Below, in pieces: positions 12,568 to 23,844 of a stretch of 64,000 nucleotides of DNA; the stretch's first letter is position 1; the number at the start of each line of letters is the position of its first letter. Both the position numbers and the translations under genes were made by a program. The stretch spans positions 80,066,897 through 80,130,896 of the forward strand of contig CM038220.1 in the NCBI GenBank assembly GCA_021442155.1, in the 5' to 3' direction. This DNA comes from Cymbidium sinense. Taxonomy: Eukaryota; Streptophyta; Magnoliopsida; Asparagales; Orchidaceae. The notes under the pieces are model-generated. The model worked only from the letters and a program-made list of their open reading frames with translations. It was not told where the DNA came from and did no database searches.

Positions 12568-12990
12568 AATAATATTTGAAAATAATTATCTTCAAAATAA
12601 AATTTTCATTCCAATTCATCAAAATATTCTCTTCTTTTGAAGCACTGTTTGCTTGTTTGTGAATCAGCCACAACGTGTTTAGGTTAGGTGTAAGAGAACC
12701 CAAGAGGCATCTTGTTCTTCTTTCACAACACAAACACAAATTGAACATGATTCCCAAGCACTATTAGAATAGGTGTGAGAGAACCCAAGAGGCATCCTAT
12801 TTCGACTAGCATAACTAAGTTAGGAGTAAGACAACCCAAGCAACATCATTTCTTAGTGAATCACAACTGTCATTTATGGCATCATTTCAACAACTCTTAA
12901 AGCATGTTTAGAGTAGGTGTGAGAGAACCCAATCGGCATCCTTTTCCCTTAAACATAAACACAACAACAAACACATATCTTTTATCTCGG
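12568..12990 (+). repeat. 3' UTR of element A, first part: four copies of a 'gtgagagaacccaagaggca' repeat
   Basis: No coding homology. A short repeat, roughly 'taggtgtgagagaaccca' plus 'agaggcatcct', occurs four times, near 12,684, 12,765, 12,822 and 12,910, each followed by unique AC-rich sequence. The same repeat starts B's 3' UTR at 63,810 and 63,895. Tandem repeats in the 3' UTR are described for Tat-lineage elements. No function is known. Confidence 0.7.
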
Positions 12991-15248
12991 GCAATTTTTG
13001 ATATAGGAGCAAGCCCCCTGTGGTACTCACTCATTATCTGCTCTAGGTTGGGTTGACATGCTACCTTGCTAGTCTATCACCCTAGTGGTCACTTGTCCGA
13101 CGAATATGAGTCTCTGCACTTTCTTCCTAACTTGACCATTGCAAATCGATTAGCACCTTGTTAGCTTGGTAGACCTCACTACGCAACCAATAAGCTACCT
13201 CATGTTGACTTTATTTAAGAGGATGTAAGCCTACACGCTTTCTTCTTGAATTAGCCATCATGCACTGACTAGGTCAAGTATATCTGAGGTTTAAGATAAG
13301 TCCCATAGTGGATCCTTTCCTCTTGACTACGTTTGAGTTGGTATAAGTCCCCTAGTGGCATTCACTCAATAGTTGCCCTAGGTTGGATAGCACCTATCGA
13401 GCCGAAGATGGATTATCCTGGCAATCAGTTCTATTGTAGGAGGATGTGAGTTCTTGATGTTTTCTTCCTAGGCTGATTGTCACAAACTAATGGGCACCTT
13501 AGGTTGCTTGATGTTTGTTATGCTGACAGCAACTCACTCGGTGGATACACCACTTTTGGCAGATATGAGTCCCCGTGCTTTCTCCTTGAGTTGGCCACTG
13601 AATACTTATAGATATTATTTTCTCTAGGGTTTTGGATGAAACTCTTAATGGCCCCTCCCCTGCGGGCACTCAGCTTGGATTACATCTTTTGTGACCCTAT
13701 TTATACACTACCTGGGCTACTCTTTGAATGTGCAGTTCTCCTTTTCTAGTAGCCACCCTTGTGGTTGAATAATTTGTTCAACGGATGCACAGATTCTCCC
13801 TTGGTTCAATAAATTTGAGATATGTTTAGGCTGATATAATCTCCTTCTCAGTATGATCCCTCGCAAACAAGCAGGGTCCATGATAAACAAACAAACACAT
13901 TTATTCACTTATGGATTAGGAATTTATGCCCTTAGATGCCCCTTTCCCAAGCAGACATCCTATCTTTAGGGTAGTGTCAGCAGAACTCCCTATAGGAATT
14001 TCCAGACTACTCTTGAGTAGAGATAAGTCCCCGAGTGGGCACTCTTAGAGTAATCACCCTTAGGTCAGGTTCAATATATTTTTCCACAAACATGTTACCC
14101 CTGCTATCATTTTGCTCTGGAAGATGTCAACTTGCTACGCATTCTTTCTAGCATGACTGTGGCAAACTAACGGACAGCCTTAGATCCGATTTGACATGCT
14201 ACCTTGTTAATGTGTCTCCCCAGTGGTCTTTCATTCAGGAAATATGTGAGTCCCCCATGCTTTCTTCCCTGAATTGGTCACTGCAAATCGAAAGGCACCC
14301 CTTTGGTTTAATAGTTTTCTGCTTGGTCGGGAAACTACTCCATTTGGATCGGTAAATCTGAGCTAGATCGAGGCCAACATGACCCCTACTCAGTGCGGTC
14401 CATCGTAAATCGATGGGATCCATCAAATAAAATTAAAAATGAAATTAATTTTGACTATCTTTGAGTTGATTTAAGCCCTCAAGTGGCATTCACTTAGTAT
14501 TCAGTCTTAAGTTTGGTTCAATTTGTTGTGTCATCAACTAATTACTCCCAGCAATTGATCTCTACTTTGGAAGATGTAAGTCTACTATGCTTTCTTCCTA
14601 GTACAACCGCTACACACCGAAAGACAACCCTTTTGGTTGGATAGTCCTACTATGTGGTTGGTAGGCTACCCCTTTGGATTGGTAAACATGAAGCAGATCA
14701 AGGCCGATATAACCCCTACTCAGTACGATCCATCACAAACTGATAAGGTCCACCTCAAAATTTTAAAACTTAAAATCTGAAACAAAATCAACCAACCTCC
14801 CTGAGTGGAGCCAATTAAATAATCAAATCATTCAGCTTCTCCCCAGTGAGATACAAATCTTTCCAATTCCCCTAGTGGAATCAATTCAATTCAATCTAAC
14901 CTGAACTTCTCCCCTAGTGGAGGGTTCACATTTTCAACCATAGTGGATTCCAAATTCTAATCCCCAATGGATTTCACAACCTCTTATCCCCAGTGGATAG
15001 CTTGAACCTTTTCCCCTAGCAGAAGGTTCACATACTCAATCCCTTGTGAATCTCTCCTTCACTCTCTTATGTCTTTGACATAAGTAGAGCTGCATTGCAC
15101 TAAGCTCTTGATTCTTTCTACACCTCGAGTTTAGGAGTATACCATTTCATTTAGTGCTTGTGATCATTTGAATGTTGTTGATCATCTCGGTCAACAACAA
15201 TACATGTGATATGCCTTATCAGTCACACCACACTTATTGGGCGCCCTT
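12991..15248 (+). repeat. 3' UTR of element A, second part: degenerate repeats with a recurring TCCCC(T)AGTGGA motif
   Basis: About 2.2 kb without credible coding sequence before the 3' LTR. It consists of degenerate long repeats (phrases such as 'tttcttcctagg' and 'gtgacaaac...gataag' recur every few hundred bases) and a short motif close to TCCCCTAGTGGA or TCCCCAGTGGA. Clear examples are near 13,081, 13,348, 14,020, 14,216, 14,868, 14,912, 14,960 and 14,982. The motif spacing falls to 20-40 bp in 14,800-15,050. I see no clear polypurine tract directly before the LTR start; the last bases are 'ttattgggcgccctt'. The open frames here (13,717-13,908 and 14,235-14,426, minus) look like chance. 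Confidence 0.65.
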
Positions 15249-17949
15249 TGTTGACCTCACATTTGGAGAGAGCTATCAAATTCTCTATCTTAGACATAAG
15301 GCTCATCTAGACACTAAGAGTTTCTTAGTATTAAAGCACTTCTAGTGATTAGGTGAACACTTAACCTAACCCTAGAGGCTTAGAAGAGTTAGCCATAGGA
15401 ATAGATTATGCCCTAGGGGTATTAGGAAAACTTGCCTACCCTATAGCTTGAACCAAATCCTTATCTCACTCTTCAAACCAATCCAAATCAAATCCTAAAT
15501 CAATTCCAACTCAATTGATTTTCTCAAATCATAAATCAATTCCAAAATCCAAATCTTGAATCAATTCCAACTCAATTGATTTTCTCAAATCTCAAATCAA
15601 TTTCAACTCAATTGATTTTCTCAAATCTCAAATCAATTCTAGCTCAATTGATTTTCTCAAACCACAAATCAATTCCAAATTCAAAATCCAAATCCAAATC
15701 TAACCAAAATCCAACTTATACTCTTTCAAGTCAAATCCTGGAACTCCTTCAAACCAATCCAAATCACTACAAATTCAAAAGATTTTTTCATAACCCATTT
15801 ATATCCCCATTTATATTCACAAATATAAATAAAATATAAATTCAAATAACCAAAATAAATTTGAAACCCAAATCCAAGTCAAACCAAAATCCAACTTATA
15901 CTCTTTCAAGTCAAGTCCTTGAACTCCTTCAAACCAATCCAAATCACTAAAAATTCAAAGGATTTTCTCATAACCTATTTCTATCCTCATTTATATTCAC
16001 AAATATAAATGAAATATAAATTCAAATAACCAAAAAAAAGTCAAAACCCAAATCCAAATCAAACCAAAATCCAACTTACACCCTTTCAAGTCAAATTCTT
16101 GAACTTAGCCAAACCATTCTCAAATCAATCCAAACCTTTGGATTTTCTCTTCAAACAATCAATCCTTCAATCACATGCCCAAATATAAACATAAACTATA
16201 ACCACCAAACCAAAGTCAAACTAACCCAAGTCAAACCCATGTTCACCTTTATGACTTGAAATTGTCAAATGAACCAAAACTCATTTGACTCCAAATCACT
16301 TACAATTAGATTTATATTTTCATCATAAGTCCATATGTGAGTTCAACAAAACTTGAATCAAGCCTTGATCAAGTCAATTGACCCATTTAGGCTCACTTGA
16401 CCCAAAGTGACCTAAAGGACCTTTTTGAGCCAAATTCTAATCCAACCCAAATTGGATTGAACTAAGCCCATCTAAGCCTCACATTGTGAGCAACAATCAT
16501 CCTAGGATAATCAATCACCCAAATTGGGTCAAACTAAGTCAAACTTAGCCTTTAACAAAGTCAACACTTAGCCCAAATGAAACTTAAACAAGCTAAAATC
16601 CACTATAAGCCAAATTGATTGGAACCATTGATCTAAACTAATCCAACATCAATAATTGAACATGATCAAGCCATCAATTGAGCCAAACCAAGCCTAATTG
16701 GCCAGTTGACCTAAAAATCCAAAATAGGTTAAATCTTAATCTAAGCCAAATTGATTGTAACCAATAGGTCAAGTTCATTCCAAATCACTTATTGAACTTG
16801 TCCAAAGCTTCAATTGGCCAACTAGACCCAACCTAGCCCAATTGACCATGAACCCAACTTGACCTAAAAGGTCAAATCTACTTAAAATTAAACTAAACCA
16901 AAATTGATTGAAACCAAAGCTTGCAATACATTTCAAATGATCAACCAAGCCTAAACCAACCCATGACCTAACCCAATTGGATCAAATGAGTCAAATTGGA
17001 CAACATGACCCATTTGACCTAAATGAACTCAAATGAACCAAAGTCTAAATCTAAACTAAATTGAACCAAACCAGTGATATCCATAAGCTCCAAATGATCA
17101 TTTTAACTTGACCTATTCCAAGGTTTGACCCAATTTGACCAATTGGTCAACCTAACGCAATTTGACCGAACTTGACCTAAATGGGTCAAATTGAACCAAT
17201 TCAAACTAAATGAACTCAAAATCACTTGAAATTTGGCCCAACCTATTTTTGAATCATTTCAAATCTGCCCAAATCAAAATCATGGCCAAATGACCATTTT
17301 ATTCTTAGGTCAAAGAGTATCCTATGACCAAATTCACTTTGAATTTGATCATTTTTTTCTCAAGGCCACTTGGCATCCTCCTAGTGATCCACATGGACAC
17401 CAAGGAGGGTGGTGAACATGACCCAACAGGTTTGGGTCAACCATTACCCAACCCAAAAGCAAACCAACCCCTCCAATGAGAATTGAGCACTTGGATCACC
17501 CAATGCACTCACCTGGCACATGGGCACTCACTCTCCTCCACTCCTCTGCCAAAAATGACTCACATGGGATGCTAAACAAGCCAAACTGTCTCTTTAAACC
17601 AAGCATTTGAGCTAAAATGGCAACTCAGCTCTCGATCATCCAATCCAAGGAGGAGAAGATATACTCCCCCTCATTCCCACTCAAACCACAAGCATTGAAT
17701 TCAATTGAGCTCTAGGAATAAAAATTAGGCATCCTTAAGCTTCCCAAAGCCATTTCCAAGCTCCCTTGATTTATCCTTCTCAGTTTTGCTCAAAGCCAAA
17801 ATAGGGGAGGTCCATCCCAATTGTAACTCATCCAATTCTCCATCAAAACCAAATTAAACTTGCAAGCACCATCAAGGGACTTCGTCGAGCTCAATCAAGT
17901 TATTTTCCAAGTCACCAGGCCATGGGAAGGAGGACTTCCATCAAAGATG
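15249..17949 (+). mobile_element. 3' LTR of element A, first 2.7 kb only (L1)
   Basis: It starts with TGTTGACCTCA at 15,249, as do the LTRs at 23,845, 43,580 and (minus strand) 34,111. It is colinear with B's LTR 43,580 to about 46,205: the 'gtgattaggtgaacac' segment, A-rich tandem repeats at 15,480-16,080, the TTGACC-rich zone at 16,200-17,450 and the 'ggggagg' zone near 17,810. It stops at about 17,950, where sequence in the opposite orientation begins ('attgaggaatagtgc'). The remaining 5 kb of this LTR is missing. Confidence 0.85.
15490..16090 (+). repeat. Tandem repeats in LTR L1 (about 44-bp and about 180-bp units)
   Basis: From 15,495 to 15,665 a unit containing 'actcaattgattttctcaa' is repeated four times. 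From about 15,705 a 180-bp unit starting 'aaaatccaacttatactct' is repeated, with starts near 15,706, 15,889 and 16,066. Each full unit contains a perfect palindrome with arms ATTTATATT and AATATAAAT around CACA (near 15,812 and 15,993). Equivalent units lie in B (44,040 and 44,222), L3 (24,390 and 24,560) and L4 (33,160-33,530). The repeat belongs to the U3 part of this LTR family. Confidence 0.75.
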
Positions 17950-20900
17950 ATCGCCATTGAGGAATAGTGCACTATCTCAAAAGATACAAATCACTACCCT
18001 ATCATGGACTTAATCATCTAATAAGGACTCATAAGGCATGATGGGTCTTCTAATATACTAAAGATTTTCTTCTACTTTACATGAATGAATAAAGTAAGAT
18101 TTATTTAAACTGGGTTTTAAAGTTTCCTATGGGGGAAAGACCCCATAGTTAATTAAATCTAAAGGAATGTGAGTTCTTTGGGAATACTGTAGATTAAAGT
18201 AGGTAACTATTATCTCCAAAGATTTCAAAGATAGGACTATCTATAAAATGGCTATGTTTAGAAAATCAAGTGAGATAGATCAAAAGGAGAGACTTATTAT
18301 TGAAGCCAAAAGGAGATGAGTAAGAGATGCTCATGATACTTTTTAAACCTATTAAGCATCCTAAACGATCCTATGATTGAGCTTTATATATTTAAAATTG
18401 AGAGGAATTATGTAATTGAGTTGAAATTTATTAGAAAGCTAGGTCTTATAATCCCACAATGCAAGATTATGGAATTGCATAAGGGGTGAGGATTTATGCT
18501 TCTAGCCCAAGGGGAAACAACAACTTTAGATTCTAAACCTAGGTATATTGTTTATTTCCATAATAGAGGGTAAATGACCCGACTGCTGGACTCATAATCG
18601 CCTGGAGTGGCAGCCAACTAACTCCTTCTACATTTTAAAATCATGTAGTCAAGTAATATATTTTGCAGGATGGTTATGTTGTTATTATTTAGAAAGAAAT
18701 TAAAATCTTTAAACCCACTATTTAAGAGGTTAGAGCTTGAGTGGTATGAATAATGATTTAGTCTAATGCAAATTTTATCAAATTTTATTTAATTTTGGAC
18801 TCTTCATTTTGATAAAGGCTATAGGATTATTAATGCCTAAATGCATGATGAAATAGTATTATTAGCTAAATTAGAGAGAAAGAGGTGTTTTCCAGCATAA
18901 GGGAGACCCTCAGAGGTCAAGTCTTCCCCTATCATGTAAGGGTGGAAATCCTCTCTTAGCAAGAGTGAAATAATATGATATGCATGATGTTAAGCACAGA
19001 ACATTCTGCTAAGGGGTTGCTAAGTCTTTTAATTATCTTGATTTAATGTCTAGGATTTATGTGAAATTATGAGTTATTTAAAAATTTAATTATGAGTTGT
19101 GATTGGGATAAAAAGTTTATTTTTTCCTAAGAGCCTAAGGGGATCTAGGTCACACATTAAATCATCATATATAAAAAAACTAGGATAATACATGCCATTT
19201 CTATTGCACAATGTAAACAAATCATCAAATAATTTATAAACCCAATGTAAAAGAATAATATGCTGGTGTGGTCGCGTACCGTTGTACAACCCCAAAAGAA
19301 AATGGGTAGCCGAGCCTTACCCTTATACATCTCGGTATATGAAAGAATAATTACAAATTACACAGATGAATATATCTTATGGGGGGGTCTTCTTGTATTC
19401 ATATCTTCATATCTTTATGTCTTCACTCCATTTCTTCATTTGATTTGGTAGGCTTCTAGGCATTGCATGGCACCCCAGGATTAAACCTTATGGCCAATGT
19501 TTATCCTTAACCCCCATAACTTAACCAACTTCCTAATGCATAATTACATCAAAAACAAGAAAAAGAAATCTAACTACACCTGTAAAATAGGTGTTAGCTA
19601 AACACACCATACAACCCAAGCAATTATATATATAATTTGGACTTAACACCTGCACATGGGTATCCAAGTCCACCTGTCCTAATATAGATCATGCTTAGGG
19701 ATAAAGCAACCTACAAAAGAGAGCATTTATATTTATTTTAAGTGCCACTTAAGCATAATCTACTGCAAAAAGTATGATTAGGTTAATCACAACCTATCAT
19801 CTAGTCTACGAAGTATACACCCTAACATCCAGTCTATAATAATACATCACAAAATAAACATATATAAAATCATACACCGCTCTAACATAAAGCTAGAAGT
19901 GGTGACTTAATTCTATTGTGTGTGTTAAGGCTTGTGCGGTATGTCCTAACTATGCTTTAGAGTTAAGATTTTCTAAGTACAAAGAGATTTAATTATGAAG
20001 GGTTGGTTTCTCTTTAAGTGATTTAGTTGATTTTGGGAATTTTACTTAATGTTTTCTTTTGTTTCACTTGGCTTAGACCTAACAACTAAGTGTTATAAAG
20101 AGAAGAAAAGAGAGGATCACTCTCTTTCATCCCTACCATAAGCCACATCTAAAGCAAATTAATTAATCAATTCCCTTTAGTGAATGGCTTATTACATATT
20201 TTAATTAATCCTAGATTTATGTTTACTTTAAAAAAAACTCATTCAATAAGAAAGACATCTTAAGATTAATTGGAATGAATTACTATCACATAACACATGT
20301 TTGTTTATTTTTTTCCATCATATATATGGCATGCATATGTTTAAGCCCTAAACATACCTATACATGCAATTTATATCTTAGCACATTTAAATGATGAATG
20401 TAAGCACATATACTTGGAATTGATGTTTCATTTGGTTGAATTATTTTTTCATATTAGTTTAAAGCTCTATCTAAATTCTTATACAAAAGCATAAGAAAAG
20501 AACTCTAAATCATATGACTAATAAACCCAACCACTTGAACAAAAATATGAATGCATATCTTTTTAATAGAAAATTGGAGTTTTCATTCATTAGTTAAATA
20601 CACATTCAAATGTATAAAAATTTTAAGCAAGTATGTTGCCATTATTCTGCACCTGAGGAGTGAAGTAGGAACCTCCTTAGGGTTAGTTAAAGACGAGGGT
20701 CCCTAGAATGTCGAGGCTAATAAATCTGCTACTCTTAAATACATATGGATGTATGAACAACTATAAGAATGAAAATAATTCAAAAGTAGAATTTAATTGA
20801 ATTGATTTATTTGTGTAACTGAATTAAAGATATATTTAAATTCCAATGTTAAGATGCATAAGAATGAAATCAAATGAGTATGTCACCATTATTTTGCACC

Positions 20901-22248
20901 AGGGGAGTAAGGTAGAAACCTCCTTAGGGCTACTTAAAACCGTGTGTCCCCGGTATGTCCAGACTAATATACCCATTAACATTCAAGCTTATTCAAATCA
21001 ACACATGAATGTAAGAAAGAGACTTCACTTCATGCTCTAAGCTTATATTCACATGCATCTCTTATGTATGTGTAACTAATAGTCACAATATACATATTAT
21101 TCTTCTTTAATAAGCTTTTTAGAATATATTTGAGATTTATTAGTGATAATAGCCACACATATTTCTAATTAAGTCAACACATGCAAATTGACATAAAGGA
21201 AATCATTTTCATTTGATTAATTTGAAAGAAATGAATGCTTGAATCCAAGTGGCATACAACATTTTAACATGATTGGAAAGAAATAAAGAAACACAAGCAT
21301 GTAATTTCATTCAATCCAACTAAGTCATAAGGACAATCATATTAAACAAACTCGTGAAAATAAACCAAAGTTTCTTAAATCCATTTTTGATCTCTATGTT
21401 TGATTTGATTTAAGAAATGTGAAAGAGGTTCACTAATTCTAATACCATTCCCCATATATGTGAGTAAATTTGATTTAATGAAAAGTAATTAGGTTGATTT
21501 TATGGCTTATTTAGGTTTAGGTATGAATTAAATCAATTAATTGAATCCTTACCTACATCACCTTAAGCTAATTAACTAAATAATGATGAGTCAGCATGAG
21601 ATGCAACCACATGAAAAGTAAATTAGCAATGCTCCTAAGAAATGAAAGGGGTCTAATGCAATTGGCTCATAATTAATAGTTAATTAAGCTTAAGGGACTC
21701 ACTTAAATACTTTTATAGTTTTCTTGCACATGGAGTTAACCATAATTTCATTAGCTCTCTGTTTAGATTATTAAACACCCAAAGAGCTACCCAAAAGTTA
21801 ATTAAAGAAGGTAAGTTTAATCAAGTTAATTAAGTTCATTAATTGTCTAATTAAATCCTAATTATCTTTAATCAACAATATAAAATGGACTTAGGGGAAG
21901 AGATAAAGAAAGAAGCCTAAGTCTCACTCCCTAAATCTTTTCAATTAGTTAATAAAAGTTAACATATAATTTGGGTTTTGATTTAATTGATTAATTAATT
22001 AATTTTAAAGAGGGAGAGAAGTAGACTTAAAGAAAAGATTGGAAGAGGGGTCTCAACCCATTTCCCTAAGCTTCTCTACTATTAACAAATGCTGATGAAC
22101 TAAATTGATTGATCAATTCACTATTCATTTGATTAATAATCATAAATTAAGTTAAGAGAGTAATTAAGTCTTAATCAATCAATCTCCCTAATTAACTATC
22201 CAATAAATTCTATGAAAAATAGGGGAGGCATAGGTCACCCCCCTAAAC

Positions 22249-22255
22249 ATCTCTA
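22249..22255. repeat. Target-site duplication of LINE (left)
   Basis: ATCTCTA, repeated exactly at 22,716-22,722. The pre-insertion host sequence, read on the minus strand, would match 'tttttagagatgttta' of L3. Confidence 0.8.
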
Positions 22256-22715
22256 CAACAACAACAACAACAATAACAAGCCTTAATCCCACTAGGTGGG
22301 GTCAGCTACATGAATCCTTCGTCTCCATTGTGTCCTATTATGTGTCAAATTCTCATTTAATTCAAGTATACTAAGATCATTTTTTATACATCTTAACCAA
22401 GTCTTTTTTAGGTCTACCTCTACCTTTCTTAACATAAGGCAAATCTAATGCATCTCCTCTCTAATTCATCATGACGCTTTATGTGGCAAAACCATCTAAG
22501 GCGACTCTCCTAATCTTATCTACCAGGAGCTACTCCAACTTTTTCTAACATACTCATCTTACATTCTATCTCTAAGAGTAAAGCCACTCATCCACCTGAG
22601 CATCCTCATCTCTGTAACACTTAACTTAATCTTATGCTTCTCTTTTATTGGCCAACATTCTGCACCATAAGTCATTGCAGGTCTTACCACTATCTTATAA
22701 AATTTTCCCTTAAGA
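22256..22715 (-). mobile_element. 5'-truncated RTE-type LINE fragment
   Basis: On the minus strand this encodes the C-terminal end of an RTE-clade reverse transcriptase protein ('[19 protein letters not shown]', '[17 protein letters not shown]', 'LRWFCHIKRHDELERRC'), then a 3' UTR with 'tagctgaccccacctagtgg' and a (TTG)n tail (seen as (AAC)n at 22,256 on +). It is flanked by a 7-bp direct repeat ATCTCTA at 22,249-22,255 and 22,716-22,722. The equivalent uninterrupted site is visible in L3 near 27,115-27,130. Frames are broken, for example by the stop after 'RDRM', so it is inactive. The fragment is 460 bp of a family normally several kb long. Confidence 0.9.
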
Positions 22716-22722
22716 ATCTCTA
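22716..22722. repeat. Target-site duplication of LINE (right)
   Basis: ATCTCTA, pairing with 22,249-22,255. Confidence 0.8.
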
Positions 22723-23839
22723 GAAAGTTTAAAATTAATTAAATAATTAATCAGAGAGTAATTAGGCTAATTAAATTTTTAATTAAACTTTAATTAAGTA
22801 GAAATTATTGTTCAAAATTAATTAATAATAATTTTCTTGGATTCCTCTCTAAAATACTTTTAAAATGAACCCTGATTTATATTTTTATATTTTTAGGATT
22901 AATTTTGATTTTAGGAAGTTTCAGCCTTAAAAATTAATTAAAATATCCCTAATCAACCCTTAATTCCATCAACGCCATGTGGCTACTGATGCGGCGCATG
23001 CTTTCCACATGGCATGACGGGATAGGGTATTTAAGTTGTTAAATTGGGAAGCTAACTCAGATTATGGCATACATGCTTTCCCGTGGACCGTACGATCTAA
23101 GATCGGATGACCACGATCATATCCCATGGTTAAGGAGGAAATAGGGGTGGATCTAATGTGATCATATCAAGACCGTCCATTCTAATCATGTGAAATGGAC
23201 GGGCTGCTCATGCAGAACAGATGGATCGTGATCTGTCTCCTTCATGAATGGTGAAAGATGATACCATCCATCTTTCTCAATTCGATCCAAGCTCACCAGA
23301 GCTCAAATTGGGATCAAATTGATCCCACACCATTAGTAGAAGAATGTAAGCACATCCAACGGTCAAAAGCGCAAAGCACACAAATTTCTTTAAAAAGGAC
23401 CAACCACTTTTTCATAAATTGATGGCTTTGAGGAATTACCTCACCAGAACTGATGTCCGGCGGTGGGATCGACCGAGGTAGGTTTGCCTAGTTGAGGCAA
23501 AGCTCTGCTGAGAAGTTTGGACCTCAATTTGAAGTGAGCCACTAAGACAATCAATCCATGCACGTAGGAGCTTCGGCTTCGATTGAACTTGGACCTCAGG
23601 TGGCTTGAAAGCTTTGAAAATGACTTGATGTTGCTCCATGAGGTGTGGTAATGGTGTGTGCAAGGTTGATTGAGATTTGGTTGAGTGGAGAGGAAATGAA
23701 ACTTCAAATTGGCCTCCCCTATTTTGGCTGCGCATGGGAGAAGGAAATTTGAGCTTGGGAGGCTTTGGAATGCTCTAAAAAACTCTCTTGGATTTCAAAA
23801 TCACTCAAGGGGCTCTCATAATGCAAAATGTTACAATTG

Positions 23840-23844
23840 TCACT
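23840..23844. repeat. Target-site duplication of solo LTR L3 (left)
   Basis: TCACT immediately before the LTR start TGTTGACC. The right partner is TCGCT at 31,535-31,539. The single mismatch is a CG-to-CA change, as produced by deamination of a methylated CpG on the other strand. Confidence 0.65.

Larger units (their letters stand above)
5075..15248 (+). mobile_element. Internal region of element A, degenerate Ty3/gypsy Tat-lineage retrotransposon
   Basis: Domain order is gag, protease, linker, reverse transcriptase, RNase H, aRNH and integrase, followed by about 2.7 kb of repeat-rich 3' UTR up to an LTR start (TGTTGACC) at 15,249. The order and the second RNase H fit the plant Tat/Ogre lineage. 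The coding region is broken by many stops and frameshifts and cannot encode a polyprotein. The PBS, leader and upstream open frame seen in element B (51,257 to about 55,090) are absent, so this copy could not have transposed in its present form; the deletion must have happened after insertion. Confidence 0.9.
17950..23844 (-). mobile_element. Reverse-oriented LTR of element D, distal part (L2)
   Basis: Read on the minus strand this matches the LTR from near its 3' end back to about 2.35 kb from its start: the 'actatctc...aaagat' block (17,970), the stem-loop arms at 19,687-19,760, two copies of the 'attagtctggac' block (20,625-20,735 and 20,870-20,970) and the 'gatcg...catccatc' zone near 23,200. 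It lacks about 150 bp of the LTR terminus at the junction with L1. It carries a LINE fragment at 22,256-22,715. It is interrupted at 23,844 by solo LTR L3 and resumes at 31,535 (L4). Confidence 0.8.

Noticed and set aside
15200..15248. Polypurine tract before A's 3' LTR
   Set aside because: The last 50 bases are mixed ('cacttattgggcgccctt'); no purine run can be supported.
22256..22285. Stand-alone (AAC)n microsatellite
   Set aside because: It is the tail of the RTE LINE fragment, with matching target duplications on both sides.
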